Shown here one piece after another: positions 9,789 to 21,034 of a stretch of 64,000 nucleotides of DNA (positions are counted from its first letter, which is position 1; each line of letters begins with the position of its first letter). The DNA comes from Aphrocallistes beatrix (Eukaryota > Porifera > Hexactinellida > Sceptrulophora > Aphrocallistidae): positions 868,001 through 932,000 of the forward strand of contig OY725497.1 in NCBI GenBank assembly GCA_963281255.1. The letters are read 5' to 3'. The position numbers were made by a program, and so were the translations under genes. The notes under the pieces are model-generated. The model saw only the letters and a program-made list of their open reading frames with translations, was not told where the DNA came from and ran no database searches.

Positions 9789-11479
9789 CCTACTTCTCCT
9801 AATTTACCATTTTCGACCACTGTGCAGATGCGTTGTAGAGTTCTTTGTAATGGTTGAGGAAATAGGCCATGTGTGTATTGATATCGTTAAAGAAAAACAC
9901 AAACAAGTTAGAGCACGTGGACAGGAGAAACACGCTAATTGGGAGTATCAGTGAAAATGGAGCTCGTAAAACATGACTTGAAATGATGAAGATTGGGCTT
10001 AATAGCATAAATTGCATCTCGAGTGCAATGAACCAAGACCAACTGACACAAGAGTCGACCAGCCTAGAAGGGTAGAAAGTATTAATATATAGGAAGTTCG
10101 TCCACCAGTACTCCTCGCAACTCCCTGACATCTTACCAGCGGCGGGACTCCACATGGGGCCGGATCCTAGATGCGGAGTAAGCCCCTAGATCAGTAGAAT
10201 TAGTAGAAAGTATGTGGGTGTAATACGCAGGATGTGGTAGAGGTAATATTTGAAGAGGAAGGGCAGGTACCTCACACTCCCTTCCAATTGTTTGAACGAG
10301 AGAAACAGACAACCTGAAATGACGAAGAGAGACTCCAGCGCGGCATATCCATTCCAAGTAATGGTAAAGCTAAGAAGTGGTAGATTGTTTATTAAGAGGT
10401 TATCGAAATCATCCACTGCCCCTGTCATCAACAACCATAGGTAAGAGTGGCATAACAGGACCCATAGCATGGAGAGAACTCTCAGGCTTGATAAGCATTT
10501 AATGGAATGCAACGAGTGGGAGTGAGGGGAAACGAACAACTTGATGTTAGTATGGAGAGAAAAACATTGAAACAATTTGAGGGAAGTCACCAATGGCTTG
10601 GAAAGTTGTGGTGATTTGTCCGTGTTAATAACAGCTGTTATTTCATCGTGTTCACTTGTTTGTATATTTAATTCGGACTCAATAAGTGGTCTAGTGGGGT
10701 GTTCAGGAGGTGTAATTATTCTCTCATCTTTGCGGATGTTTCGAATTTTGTGCAGGAATGCTTTCGTCCTTACTAAAACAATCCCAGTTAGATGCGTGGT
10801 GGTAGCAACAGTTACCAACAGAACGAATAAAGTAAAGATAGCAATAGAAACGTAACCGATATTGCCAAAAGAATCAGTTTGTTCAGTGATAACCTTAAAT
10901 GTCGAAGTATTCACGATATCCGGGAGGAAAACTGGAACGTAAGGCTGAACTTTTGAAATGATATGATTTAGCAGATGCAAAGTATCCTTCCTATTGTTAC
11001 AAGCCGCGGGGAGACAAATTGCAATGTCAGGAACAAGACTCATCCCCACAAAAGATATATAATTACCGACTAATGACGGAAGAGGAATCTGGATTCTGAC
11101 ATAACGGTATTGTTTAGTTTCTTGCACTCATCCCAGTTTCCCAACCACTTAAAGTTCCCGACGAGAATTCCAGCGGAAGGTTTTGCCAAACTGTCAAGAA
11201 GGTAGACTAAGCTATTGTACGGGTCTTCTGTTTGTAAGTGAACGAGGCCAAACTCTCAGAGCATTCATTCGTTGTAGAGAGATTATTTCTTGAAGTGAAG
11301 GCGTTTTCCCATGAAGTTATGTCAAGAAGATTATCTGCCAGATGGAACATATCACACAAATGGTTGTGTTCATTGCAATAAGATGTTAATCCGTGAAAAT
11401 CCATTTTATTAGTACTCTCATCACAATTAATTTGGTTTAGTGACCAAAATATTATAATAAAAAGATATTTTTTCTCCAT

Positions 11480-12639
11480 TTATGATAAAACTTGATGTTC
11501 GTAAATGTATAGTGCTGAATTTATATCAAGCAAGCTAATATTTTATTATTTACGTATATGCAGTAATGTGAAGTTTCAAAATAACGAATGTGCTTAATGT
11601 ATCAAGTTTATAGTATCAGATGTGCATAAGATGGTCCATAACCAGGTGCATGCTTTAGAGGGGAGAATAGTAATTTAAGACTTCTAATTCACCTAAATAT
11701 CACAGCTATTCAACACACCAAGTCTACATACATATCACAGCTAGATTGTAGCCTCACCTAAAACATATTTCAACCCCAAATCAGTCGGACTTTTACCAAA
11801 TGGCGTAAATAGCATATGTAGCATAGAAGCATAATTATAATATCGTCAATATGCGTGGTAAAGTTCTACGTAAATCAACAATCACAATAATGCATGTAAC
11901 ACTTTAAGTATTTTAAAAAAATTACGAAGGACATCATAGGTTCGGACACCTCTACCCCATACTTCATGGCCATTGAAGTTGTCACTCTTTCTGATCCATG
12001 GACGTAGAGTTTAGGGGGGTAAGGCCATTCGTATAAAATGCCCCCTTTTTACACGATATTTCTGAACGAAGTTTCTACATGTTTTACTTTTTCGCTAGTT
12101 TTGCCACTCTCTGAATTAAAAAAAAGGAACGACTATCCTTCCCACCAAAAAATTTGAGATGTAAATCCCATTAATAGGATAGACATTATTTTCTCATCAA
12201 TTCATCAATTTATTTTGGATATTACCACTCTCCCCGGGTATTTCAACTGTATTCGCTCGTGTCCTTGATTATTGCTTGCGCCCCGGTCAGAAGTCCTAGC
12301 CCTGAAAATTGGGAAACCTGGTTATTGTCTAAGATATAATCACAGCAGTCTTTTTTACCTCAAAGAATTCATAAAACAAAATGATTTAACATAATTATAT
12401 AAAAATAGTTACTTGAATTTAGAGGAATTCCCACTTAGCGAACTGTTTATAACTGCAGTAAAGAAATATTGTTGTGAAAATTGCAAATGTTTGGATAAGC
12501 AATGATCTTGCAAATAACGGAAGCATCCGTTCTCCTACCTGCCACATTAGGTTCTGAATTTTGTTCTGAAAAGACTGTCCACATTCTTCTTTTCCGCTTC
12601 ATCTCTATCAGTACTAGTCTATTAGCTTATTAGTGCAGT
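11480..12639. other. Non-coding stretch upstream of the acyltransferase
   Basis: AT-rich sequence with no supportable gene on either strand and no clear inverted-end element. It includes the presumed former promoter of the acyltransferase. Confidence 0.4.
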
Positions 12640-13140
12640 TCCTATAGGGAGATGCCCTTATGGCATGGGGACGGAGTATCTCGTCCGTCCGTATGTATGT
12701 ATGTCCGTACTCGCGGTACTGCGAAATCTAACATTCCGATTTATACCAAATTTCGCATGTAGGATCTCATTATGGTGTAGATGTGCACCGTCAACATTTT
12801 TTCGCAAAATCTCATCACTTCCGCTTTTTATAAGTACAAGCGCGCTTCGCTTGCTTGCGCTGCGGGGCTGGAGGAGACTTTGTGTCCGCGGGAGGCGCCC
12901 TTTGGGCGCCTGGGCTCACATTGATTAATTATGAGAGAGATAACATCTCTAAATATGTCTGTCTTACTGTTAAAATCGATATCACTCAAAAATAATCAAA
13001 TTTGTCAATTTTTATATATATTTTTTTGATGGGTAATGATGACGTCATAACAGTGATGAGTCATCATTTTTTGATTATAGTTGTATCATACGTGAGACAT
13101 ATTAATATACACATTCTATTAAATTTTTTAGGTCAAAAAA
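12640..13140 (-). mobile_element. Dispersed family A element, reversed, with an extra block
   Basis: CAAGCGCGCTTCGCTTGC at 12837 begins the GC-rich tail of family A in reverse, followed by ACATTGATTAATTATGAG and the ATGATGACGTCATAAC region. The block at 12700-12835 (TTCGCATGTAGGATCTC...) recurs in reverse near 55150-55270, so this is a second module or adjoining element. The open frame at 12665-12928 crosses both and is not a gene. Confidence 0.65.
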
Positions 13141-13265
13141 TCTTCCAACGGGTGCTTGGGGAGGGAATTTTTGGTGCATGATTATAAATTAGTTTATAAG
13201 CATTGAGTTAGGTCTAATCCCTATTGATTAATAATATCAAAGCCAGGTGTATTGTGAAATCCTTG

Positions 13266-13543
13266 TACAGTACACCCTCGATAGTCCGAACCTCGCCAAT
13301 CCGAACACTTCATTCTTAAAATCCGAACACCCAAAATATAATTTTATTCGCCTCTATGCTTTGAATAAACGTATATAAACTTGAATCTATAAATAAGATT
13401 GAGAAACCTCGTTAAATTAGCAATCAAAGCGAAATAATATCATATCATATTCTAACAATACAAATTTATTATAATTAATGCCCTATTGAATTAGTGTTAT
13501 TTCACTAATCGGAATAAATTCACTAATCCGAACGATTTTTCGA
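13266..13543. mobile_element. MITE-like element (TCCGAAC repeats)
   Basis: TACAGTACACCCTCGATAGT followed by repeated CCGAAC motifs at the left end, and CACTAATCCGAACGATTTTT at the right. The style matches pogo/Tigger-like non-autonomous elements. The right end is degraded. A related fragment (CCTCGATTATCCGAACC) is at about 31673. Confidence 0.45.
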
Positions 13544-13964
13544 TCAGGTCAGGTCAGGTCTTTATTTTATTTACAAGGTCTTGGGACAGATGATATTGTG
13601 ATCCACATTTTAGAACTTGTGTATTTCTACATTTTACGTAAGTCAATATCGATAAATACCTTGAAGAAGCCTTACATTACTTTCAAATTTAACAACCTAT
13701 TCCATCCCTCACGTAACGAAAGATAGTGCATGTTAGCCTCCAGAATATATTGAACTTTAAATTAATCAATAATATTATGTCCTAATACAAAGTTATGAAT
13801 GAACTAGAAGTGTTACACAAATTAATCCATCAACCTGATCACTCAACCAACCAACCACCAACCAGCACACAGTTCAGATCATTACAAATATAAAATTAGC
13901 TATTGATTAGCCTAGTGAGGGCTAGAGTCAGTCAGTGATAGGAGCGATCACAATCCAATCCTAG

Positions 13965-16219
13965 TTATTTGTTCCCAAACACGTTCAGATCACCAAAAGG
14001 GTCTTTCGATCTGGTAGTTGCACTAGTGCCATTGCTCAAGTTAGTAGACTTAGGGGTAGAATTAGAATCAAACGCAGTAGCCATTGGCTGCATGGGAGGA
14101 GGAAGGAAGGTTGGTTGCTGGGGAGACAAGGGTTGGTTGTATTGAGTTTGAGTGGGGTACTGCTGGGACATTGGTTGGGGTGCGAAGCGTGGTTGGTACT
14201 GAGGATAGCCGGTCTGGGGGTTGGGGACATAGACGGTGCTAGGTTGGTAGTACTGGTAGGTGGTGTTAGGAGGAGGCATAGGGTACTGCGTGGTGGCAGG
14301 GAAGGTGGCAGGGTGCGTGTTAGCCTGCTGGCTGCCAGGTGTAGACTGAAGGAGTGCATTCAGGTCAATGTTCACAGAATTTCCTGACTTCAAAGTGGTG
14401 GGAGCAGCACCTTTAAAGATATCGAACTCGCCGACACCTCCTGACATATTGTTCTTGGAGGTGGAGGCTGAAGCTGATAAGTCCAATTCAACTAAATCTC
14501 CTAAGATGTTTTTCTCATTCTCTTTGGGTTTAGCTGGAGGAAGAGGAAGAGGAGCGGTCTCTTCCTTGTCAGATGTTCGTGAAGGAGGGTCAATCAGTGT
14601 AGGCTCGGCTTGTGCGGAGACGAGTTCTCCGAACTCCTGATTCTCCCCTTCCTTCTTCTCGGGTGTTGAATTCATCTTTTGACTGAGAGCGAGTAGGGTC
14701 GGTTTCTCCTCTTCTTTAGGAGAGTCTGTCTCAGTCGCGTTAATAGCGTCAATTGCTTGAGTTCGAGAATCCTCATCTCTGTAGACACGGAATGTCCTAT
14801 CACTCTTGTCCTCATAGATAGCTCTTGTGCTGGGAGCTGAGGGGTTGTCCTTCTTTGTTTTGTATCTAGCAGGAAAAGTAAAGAAACATTTTAAAATTAA
14901 CTTAGTACGTATTTCGGTGAAATAAGTTGGTTGAAAGATCAAAACTGTCTAATGATCTAATTATCCAAGACTAACGAATATCCCCGTCGCTTACTAGCAT
15001 TAAAATTATTCTGATACTTCCCTACATTAGCATTCGCAGGGGGATTAGCTCACAGATTGAAATGGAACGGATGCAATTTAGGATCATGACGGAAGAGAAA
15101 CGAAGCACTGCATTCACTGACTTCACAGTACAGACTGCAATATTCGGTGCTATGAAGACGCTCCATGGACAAGTCGGGTGTGCCGTGTCTATAGAGCTCC
15201 TTTCTAACCGACTAGTGACAGAGAATGTGAGCGAAATAGAATTGGAAATCCTCTCTCAGTACAAAGTCAAAGTGCACAGTGCATTGACCTTCTTAACCAA
15301 GTGTGGAGACAATAAGTGTGCTGTGTTAGCAAAAGATTAAACTTATAATTTTCGATTGTTAGAATTAGTTTTTTATTTTCTTATAACTAATGGCTCTACT
15401 CTATTTTATAATTCTCACTTAGGGTCCTCGTCGTACAGGTGTGGAGTTTGCGACACTTCTCCAGACATCCCTACAAACTTGTCCTTCGTAGCTTTCGCTT
15501 TCTTCCTCTCTTCCCGTAACATCTCGTCATCCATGACCAGCTCTCTAATCTCTTTGCTCTTCTGCCGTACGTTCACTCCCTGATCTTTTCCCTTCTCGTC
15601 GATGAACTCGTAAGTCTCCAGCGGTTCCATGTCGTAGTAGTGCTCGCGAACACTGTTCACGACTCTCTCAGATCCATTGCGAATTAGGTAGTGCAGCACC
15701 TGCAACATTTAGGACATACTTTATTTCTGGAATGCAACCGAACCAGGGATTTGCACGTAGAGTATTCTGGTGTGTGGAAATAATTATGGGAGATGCAATA
15801 GAAAAACTGAACACGGACAGTGCAAAAGTATCTAAAATTTAGTTTAAATTAATCTCGAATTGGACTAGGGTTTTGCTAACTCACTTCCGGGTAAATCATT
15901 TTAGGCGGGGAAGCCATGAACATGTGGGGTCCCTACTATAAATAGGATGAACTCTAAGGAAAATTCGGGGTTTTGAATATTCTCTTACCAACAAAGACTT
16001 GTACGTCCTCCTCCAGTTCCTCTTCGCTTCGAACATTCGTCTCCACAGCATCCCCAACACTTCAGGAAAGTATTCGTAGGTATAGGTGTACTTGGATAAC
16101 TCAGCAAGCATCGTCCCGTGAGGTCCCCAGGTCTCGTCGTTGGTCGCCTCTCTCACTTTGACCTCAATAGCGCTGTAGTTCATGACTACGTTGGTCATCT
16201 GGTCGAAGAGTCGATTCAT
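13965..16219 (-). CDS. CLINT1: Clathrin interactor 1 / epsinR (ENTH domain)
   Basis: Three exons: 16219-15989, 15699-15419 and 14865-13965, joined in phase into 470 aa. Splice sites are strong (donor GTAAGAG, acceptor TGTTGCAG; donor GTGAGAA, acceptor TTTTCCTGCTAG). The ENTH domain fills roughly residues 1-150: NVVMNYSAIEVKVREATND, then WGPHG, the conserved NWRRTYKSLL, HYLIRNGSERV, DEKGKDQGVNVRQK and REERKKAKATKDKFVG. The rest is low-complexity and Pro/Gln-rich, with a clathrin-box-like LVELD and a terminal DPFGDLNVFG of the kind that binds adaptor ears. EpsinR works in AP-1/clathrin transport between trans-Golgi and endosomes, with SNARE cargo. The middle intron contains an RPP14-like gene on the opposite strand. 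Confidence 0.9.
15062..15340 (+). CDS. RPP14: RPP14-like RNase P/MRP subunit (tentative), nested gene
   Basis: 92 aa, intronless, lying wholly within the second intron of CLINT1 and on the opposite strand. The order resembles the RPP14/POP5 fold: an initial strand with FRIM, a helix VQTAIFGAMKTLHGQVGCAV followed by SIELLS, then a strand and helix with SALTFLTKCGDNKCAVLA. The HGQVGCAV and ...TFLTKCGDNKCA positions match the human protein's GEVDAA and ...TLLGSYKGKKCA. RPP14 belongs to nuclear RNase P and RNase MRP, which process tRNA 5' ends and rRNA. It is slightly shorter than the human protein (about 124 aa), chiefly at the termini. An unrelated small protein cannot be excluded. Confidence 0.55.
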   Translation: MERMQFRIMTEEKRSTAFTDFTVQTAIFGAMKTLHGQVGCAVSIELLSNRLVTENVSEIELEILSQYKVKVHSALTFLTKCGDNKCAVLAKD

Positions 16220-17217
16220 CGCTAACTGTTTTGGTGCATAATAGTCATTAATCCGATTCCTGAAATTCTTAGAGACATTCGAATATCCAAATAAATTTTG
16301 AAAGGATTAACTCATTCGTTATATAAAAGCTTGGTTGGGTATTTGTGCTTCCTGTATAATAGTATAGGTGTACAGTTATCGTATCCACTCCCTTAGCCAC
16401 AGTTTAAAAGGTGACTTGAATTTTTTTGATCGTTGGAGATTTGCACCTAACCCTTCGATTTTCAAAATGTGTTAAATCATCATGATTACGCACCATTTTG
16501 TGATTTTATTATTTTGATTATAAGTCGAAAACTAATGGACAAGTCATTAATACCAAAGATGCACCATGGAACTCTACAATATTATACTATCATCATCATC
16601 GTGATGACACAGCCAAAAAAATCTAAATTCATGCTTTTTTATTGAAAAGATGCCAATTTTACGAATGGTAGGGATTGGATGAATTTATAGCTGATAAAAT
16701 GTTCAGTATTTTAACCTCTCTACAATATATGTTACTCCATTATGATATCATGATGACTCAGCAAAAAATCTAAAATCCGAGTCATTATTTCCTAATAAGA
16801 TTTATATCTCGGAGATAAGATGAGATGGAAGTGACATATGTTTGATGAAATGTTTAGTATGGATGTCTCTACAATATGCTAACGTGATGATGAGTCAGCA
16901 AAAATCTAAAATCGGGGTACAGTGACACATACGATATACGTAGTTTGTGGATTAGTGTCACGAGAATTCGGATCTCGATGAGACCTTGTGTTATTAAAAT
17001 AGATACACGTAGAAAATACTAGAGATGAGAAATCAAATAATAAATAGGTGTAACATGAATGTAATGGTCAGTTGGAAGTAAATGGAAGGTGTGGACTCAA
17101 ATAAATGAGATTCTAAAGCTAATAAAAAGGAAAATTGCTCCTCAATGTGATCAAAGTTCTAATAACGGAATAACGCATAATCAGTCGAAATCTACATTCT
17201 AACTGCAGCAAGAGAAG
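16220..17217. repeat. Degenerate direct repeats between CLINT1 and HELLS
   Basis: Between about 16556 and 16935 a unit with TCTCTACAATATAT, then ATGATGACTCAGCAAAAAATC, occurs three times in degraded form, spaced about 120-160 bp. The rest is AT-rich with no gene. It includes the CLINT1 promoter side and the 3' flank of HELLS. Confidence 0.5.
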
Positions 17218-19809
17218 TTACACTTCATTGGCCTGGGGATGGTTAGAAATAACTCTATACATTTCATTGGTAACGCCTTCGATTAAGTTGTCTCTATTCA
17301 AAAGTGCCTCAATCTGCTCTTCTGTAAAATCCTCGCCCTCTCCAATCTTCGTATCATACTCCAGCTCTGTCAGCAGCTCTTGGAGATCTTCCACGCTAAC
17401 CGAGGTTATTTTGTTCTGCGTCCAAGAATTCTTACAGAACCCCTTGTTGTTGATAAGAATCTTATCCAACTTCTTCTTGTTATACGCTCGCTCCACCAGT
17501 TTCTGGTCTATCGTGTGTGCTGCCACCAGTCGGTACACAATGACAGGGAGGGTCTGTCCGATCCGATGGCACCTGTCCTGAGCCTGCTGATCCACATGTG
17601 GGTTCCAGTCAGAGTCGAAGATGATCACCGTATCAGCTGCTGTCAGATTAATCCCTAGTCCACCAGCGCGAGTAGTTATCAGGAAACATTTCGTCTCCAC
17701 ATCGGTCTGGAATTGGTCAATTGAATCTTCTCTGTTTGCGAGGTCTCTGCTTCCGTCCAACCTCACATGCTTAATCTCTCGCATCTCCATCAAGTCTTGG
17801 ACCAGATCCAGGATGCGCACCCATTGGGAGTAAATCAGGATCTTATGCCCCTTCGGGATCATGTGATTCAGCATCTTGTCCAATATGCGCATCTTGCCCG
17901 ATATCTCAACCGTCTCTTCTGAGATGATCAAAGCCTTCCCCTCGGCCAGCTGATCGTATGGGTGCGCGACCAAGTAAGGATGATTCACAACTTTACGCAG
18001 ATGGATATTCGCCTTCTGTGCAGATATACTTATATGGACGGGTAGAAGATCCGGTTTTTCGACCTTCACAACTTCCCCAGTCCATGTCAGAGGCAGGACA
18101 GTTTCACCATTGACTATTTTCGTGAACTCTTCATCACTCATCTCTTTATAGTCAACACCACGAGATCGGCCACGTAAATTCGCCCCCTCACTCTCATTCC
18201 TCAGTTCCTCTTCAATGCTGTACTCTTCTCTGACAATAGACATTATGGTCCTGTCCAGGATGGCGCGATAGAAGTTCTTCTGTATCCGGGTTAGGGGGCA
18301 GTAGACCAGGATCTCTTTTTTGGGGGGCAAATTCAGCTCTACATCACTCTTCATTCTCCTCATGATGAAAGGACGAATTATCTTCTGCATAATCTCTACG
18401 ATCGGCATCTGTTTTTCTCTGTCAATTACTTCATCTCTCAGATTCCCTCTCACGTCAAACCAATGCTGGAACGTGTTTCTGTCATTTCCAAATATGGCAG
18501 GCATCAGGAAGCTTAACAAGCTCCAGAGTTCCGGGAGGTTGTTTTGGAAGGGAGTGCCTGTGAGAATGAGGCTGTTCTCACACAGCATTTTGTTCAGAAG
18601 TCTGTTGGTAGAAGTTTTGGAGTTCTTAATCTTGTGTCCTTCATCCAGTACTGTGTAACTCCAGGCGATCTTGCATAGTTTTCTAAAGTCGAGTCGTATC
18701 AATTCGTAGTGCATGATCACGACCGGGCGTTTGTTCGCCTTGGAGAGGAGGGTAGGATCACTGGGTCGTCTCGCCTTGATGGTTTCCAAGATGGAATCGC
18801 GCGTACTCTTACTGCCATTGTAGACGGTCGTATAGACTGTAGGGGCGAATCGTGCGAATTCTCTTTGCCAGTTACGCAGGGTAGAGAGGGGGGCTAACAC
18901 GAGGAAAGGACCGTTCACACCTCTCTCGATCAAATGGCAGATAATTGAAATGGCTTGAATCGTCTTTCCGAGTCCCATCTCATCCGCTAGGATCCCATTG
19001 ATCCCGTTCTCGTAGAGAATCCGCATCCAGTCAAACCCGTCCACCTGGTAGTTCCGTAGCACTCCTCCCGTCAGCAGCTTGGGCTGTTCAGGCGGGATAA
19101 GTTCTTTATTGAAATACCTAACCTCGACCGGTTTGAAGCAGTTATGGGAATTCTCGTTGCTTTTGTTCACAGACGCTACTTCATCTCCTCTGTGCTTCTT
19201 CGACGCAGGTTCAGAATCTTCAGTTGAATCCAAATTAGAATTATTCTCAACATTTCTGAGTCTGGGAGATATGTCAGAGAGAACTAGGTTTCTGAGAGAT
19301 TCACTCTTCTGCTCCGCCTCCATCCTCTTCTTCCTCTTCTTTTGCTGCTTCCTCACTTGGCGTCCCACCACCTCAGTGAATAGGCCAGATCTCTCCAAAA
19401 GTGCATTCAACCTATCGAACCTCTCCTCCACTGTCAGCTCCTCCTCGTCAACCGGTTTTAGTTTCGGCTTCTGAGAAGATGGAAGTATGAAGTCAGGGTC
19501 ATCTCTGGAAGGAAGGGACTGTGAGCTGGAGATGGAGATGTCGGGATCTGTTATCTTCGTGTCGCAAGGGGAGCCCGAATTGGATCCCAAATGATGTTCC
19601 TCACAAGTGACATCCAACTGAGATTCACTCTGGTAGCGGTAATTTTTGGCGTAATGAGCTGTTGGTTGTGTGGTATACTCCGAGTTAGGTTGTAGGGATT
19701 GGTGAGAATCGTCAAATAGAGAGAATTTCGGAGTATCAGAGGGAGTACTCGGTTTGCTCACTGGAGTTACTTGTAGGCCATCGAACTCCATCAAATGATC
19801 AGGTTGCAA
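17218..19809 (-). CDS. HELLS: HELLS/LSH-type SNF2 chromatin remodelling ATPase
   Basis: Single-exon, 863 aa, similar to vertebrate HELLS (838 aa). The first 240 residues are Ser-rich with a basic helix (about 125-170). The ATPase core begins LLTGGVLRNYQVDGFDWM. Motif I (DEMGLGKT) is at residues 276-283, motif II DEGH at 389-392, followed by TGTPFQNN. The second lobe has RLDGSRDLANRE, TTRAGGLGINLTAADTV and QAQDRCHRIGQT. The C-terminus keeps the HELLS-type FTEEQIEALLNRDNLIEG block, which separates it from ISWI and CHD enzymes. HELLS slides nucleosomes with CDCA7 and supports DNA methylation of repeats. No break is visible. The start MQPDHLMEF is the first Met of the frame. Confidence 0.92.
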   Translation of the reverse strand: MQPDHLMEFDGLQVTPVSKPSTPSDTPKFSLFDDSHQSLQPNSEYTTQPTAHYAKNYRYQSESQLDVTCEEHHLGSNSGSPCDTKITDPDISISSSQSLPSRDDPDFILPSSQKPKLKPVDEEELTVEERFDRLNALLERSGLFTEVVGRQVRKQQKKRKKRMEAEQKSESLRNLVLSDISPRLRNVENNSNLDSTEDSEPASKKHRGDEVASVNKSNENSHNCFKPVEVRYFNKELIPPEQPKLLTGGVLRNYQVDGFDWMRILYENGINGILADEMGLGKTIQAISIICHLIERGVNGPFLVLAPLSTLRNWQREFARFAPTVYTTVYNGSKSTRDSILETIKARRPSDPTLLSKANKRPVVIMHYELIRLDFRKLCKIAWSYTVLDEGHKIKNSKTSTNRLLNKMLCENSLILTGTPFQNNLPELWSLLSFLMPAIFGNDRNTFQHWFDVRGNLRDEVIDREKQMPIVEIMQKIIRPFIMRRMKSDVELNLPPKKEILVYCPLTRIQKNFYRAILDRTIMSIVREEYSIEEELRNESEGANLRGRSRGVDYKEMSDEEFTKIVNGETVLPLTWTGEVVKVEKPDLLPVHISISAQKANIHLRKVVNHPYLVAHPYDQLAEGKALIISEETVEISGKMRILDKMLNHMIPKGHKILIYSQWVRILDLVQDLMEMREIKHVRLDGSRDLANREDSIDQFQTDVETKCFLITTRAGGLGINLTAADTVIIFDSDWNPHVDQQAQDRCHRIGQTLPVIVYRLVAAHTIDQKLVERAYNKKKLDKILINNKGFCKNSWTQNKITSVSVEDLQELLTELEYDTKIGEGEDFTEEQIEALLNRDNLIEGVTNEMYRVISNHPQANEV

Positions 19810-20197
19810 CGAAGCAATTGGAAATTAAAACACCTTGTTAATTTTGAAAAATAAATGACACATAAAAATCAGATTTTATGGAATTAATTTACTTCAAAGA
19901 ATTTTGTCCAAGTCCATATATTAGAAGCCATTGGGAGGGATGTGGGAATAAGGAAGTTTACAATTAAATTTCACATATCTTTCATATCATGCATTCGACT
20001 AGATTCTAGAGCAGTGGTACACCATGTTATTATATTATTAACTGGTTAATTATGGATGGGCATATATGCAATATACAAAATACACCATTTCCATTGTAGT
20101 AGTAAAATTGATTGTTATACTTTTTTTTCAACGAAAGTATTTCACAATACTTTAATTGAAAAAATAATCTGAATTTAGCTAGCTCAACCCTGAGACG
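19810..20197. other. AT-rich HELLS 5' flank
   Basis: No gene is visible. It should contain the HELLS promoter. Confidence 0.35.
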
Positions 20198-20772
20198 CAT
20201 GTACAGGCATGCCTAATTTCCTGAACGGGACGGATCAAGATACCTATTTCCGGGACGGGATGGGACCATCCCGGAAAATCCAAGTACCTAATTTCCGAGA
20301 CGGGACCAAAGTACCTATGATACAGCCGAGTTGATTCAGTGTAATTGTGATACCGATTAATCGCGTCAACCACGTAATTAACTCCACCTAAATACTATCG
20401 TGATTTCGTATTTTCTGATGTCGCATCTGAAGGTTTACATATTACTACTACAAGAATGGTTTACAACTTTTTTACTCATTCTCCTTTGCATTGGAAAATG
20501 TTTAAAAAGTTCTAAACCACTCTTGTAATATGTAAACCTCCGAGATGCGACATCTTTGGGAGCAGATGCTTGAACCGAATCTCAGAGATTATCGTATCTC
20601 GGAGTCCCCCCCCCCCCCTATATAACCATAAAAATACGAAATCACTGTATTTAAATAGTTACTTAAGTAGTTGTTGCGATTAATCGGTGTCACAATTACA
20701 CTGAATCGACTCGACTGCATCATTAGGCACTTTGGTCCCGTCCCGGAAATTAGGCATGCACAACTCATGCCC
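20198..20772. mobile_element. Foldback element with nested inverted repeats
   Basis: GGCATGCCTAATTTCC at the left matches GGAAATTAGGCATGCAC inverted at the right. Further in, TGTAATTGTGATACCGATTA pairs with its complement near 20680-20705, and TGTCGCATCTGAAGGTTTAC (about 20420) pairs with GTAAACCTCCGAGATGCGAC (about 20535). GGGACGGGAC motifs repeat in the left arm. No coding capacity. Confidence 0.75.
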
Positions 20773-21034
20773 CACATGTACACCGGAATCTAATTAGGTG
20801 AATGAAGTTATATTATCATATAAAGGAATATAAAATATCAAAGTAATATGTAATTTAGTAAATAACAAAAAAAAAAATAGCAGAAATAAGTCAAAACACG
20901 AACATTTTTTAGATCCAAAATTATATTCAACAATCCTAACTGATACTGAGGATCTGATCGCCAGCGCTCGACAAGATAAATCTATGGTACAACATATATA
21001 TTGAGATGAACTTGCTCATAACATGTTCGCGCTC

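Larger units (their letters stand above)
7183..11479 (-). pseudogene. NRF-6-type acyltransferase-3 gene, decayed
   Basis: Reads as a nose-resistant-to-fluoxetine-type membrane acyltransferase: signal peptide MEKKYLFIIIFWSLNQINC, an NRF domain (cysteines, ILVGNFKWLGNWDEC, DIAICLPAACN), then multi-pass acyltransferase-3 helices (CLSSLRVLSMLWVLLCHS, LRITPTYFLLILLI, EEYWWTNFLYINTFYP, LSRLTFIVYLVHP). Four breaks interrupt it: frame changes near 11226 and near 11130, an in-frame TAG at 10186-10188, and a one-base slip at an A6/T6 run (7643-7648). A good intron splits it, donor ATG/GTAAAT at about 9806 and acceptor about 7938. The last frame has no stop at the usual C-terminus and continues antisense through the MATE gene to 7183. 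Neighbouring long genes are uninterrupted, so sequencing error is a weak explanation. Confidence 0.8.

Noticed and set aside
12665..12928. 87-codon plus-strand frame
   Set aside because: Covers two dispersed repeats found elsewhere in the window; no motif.
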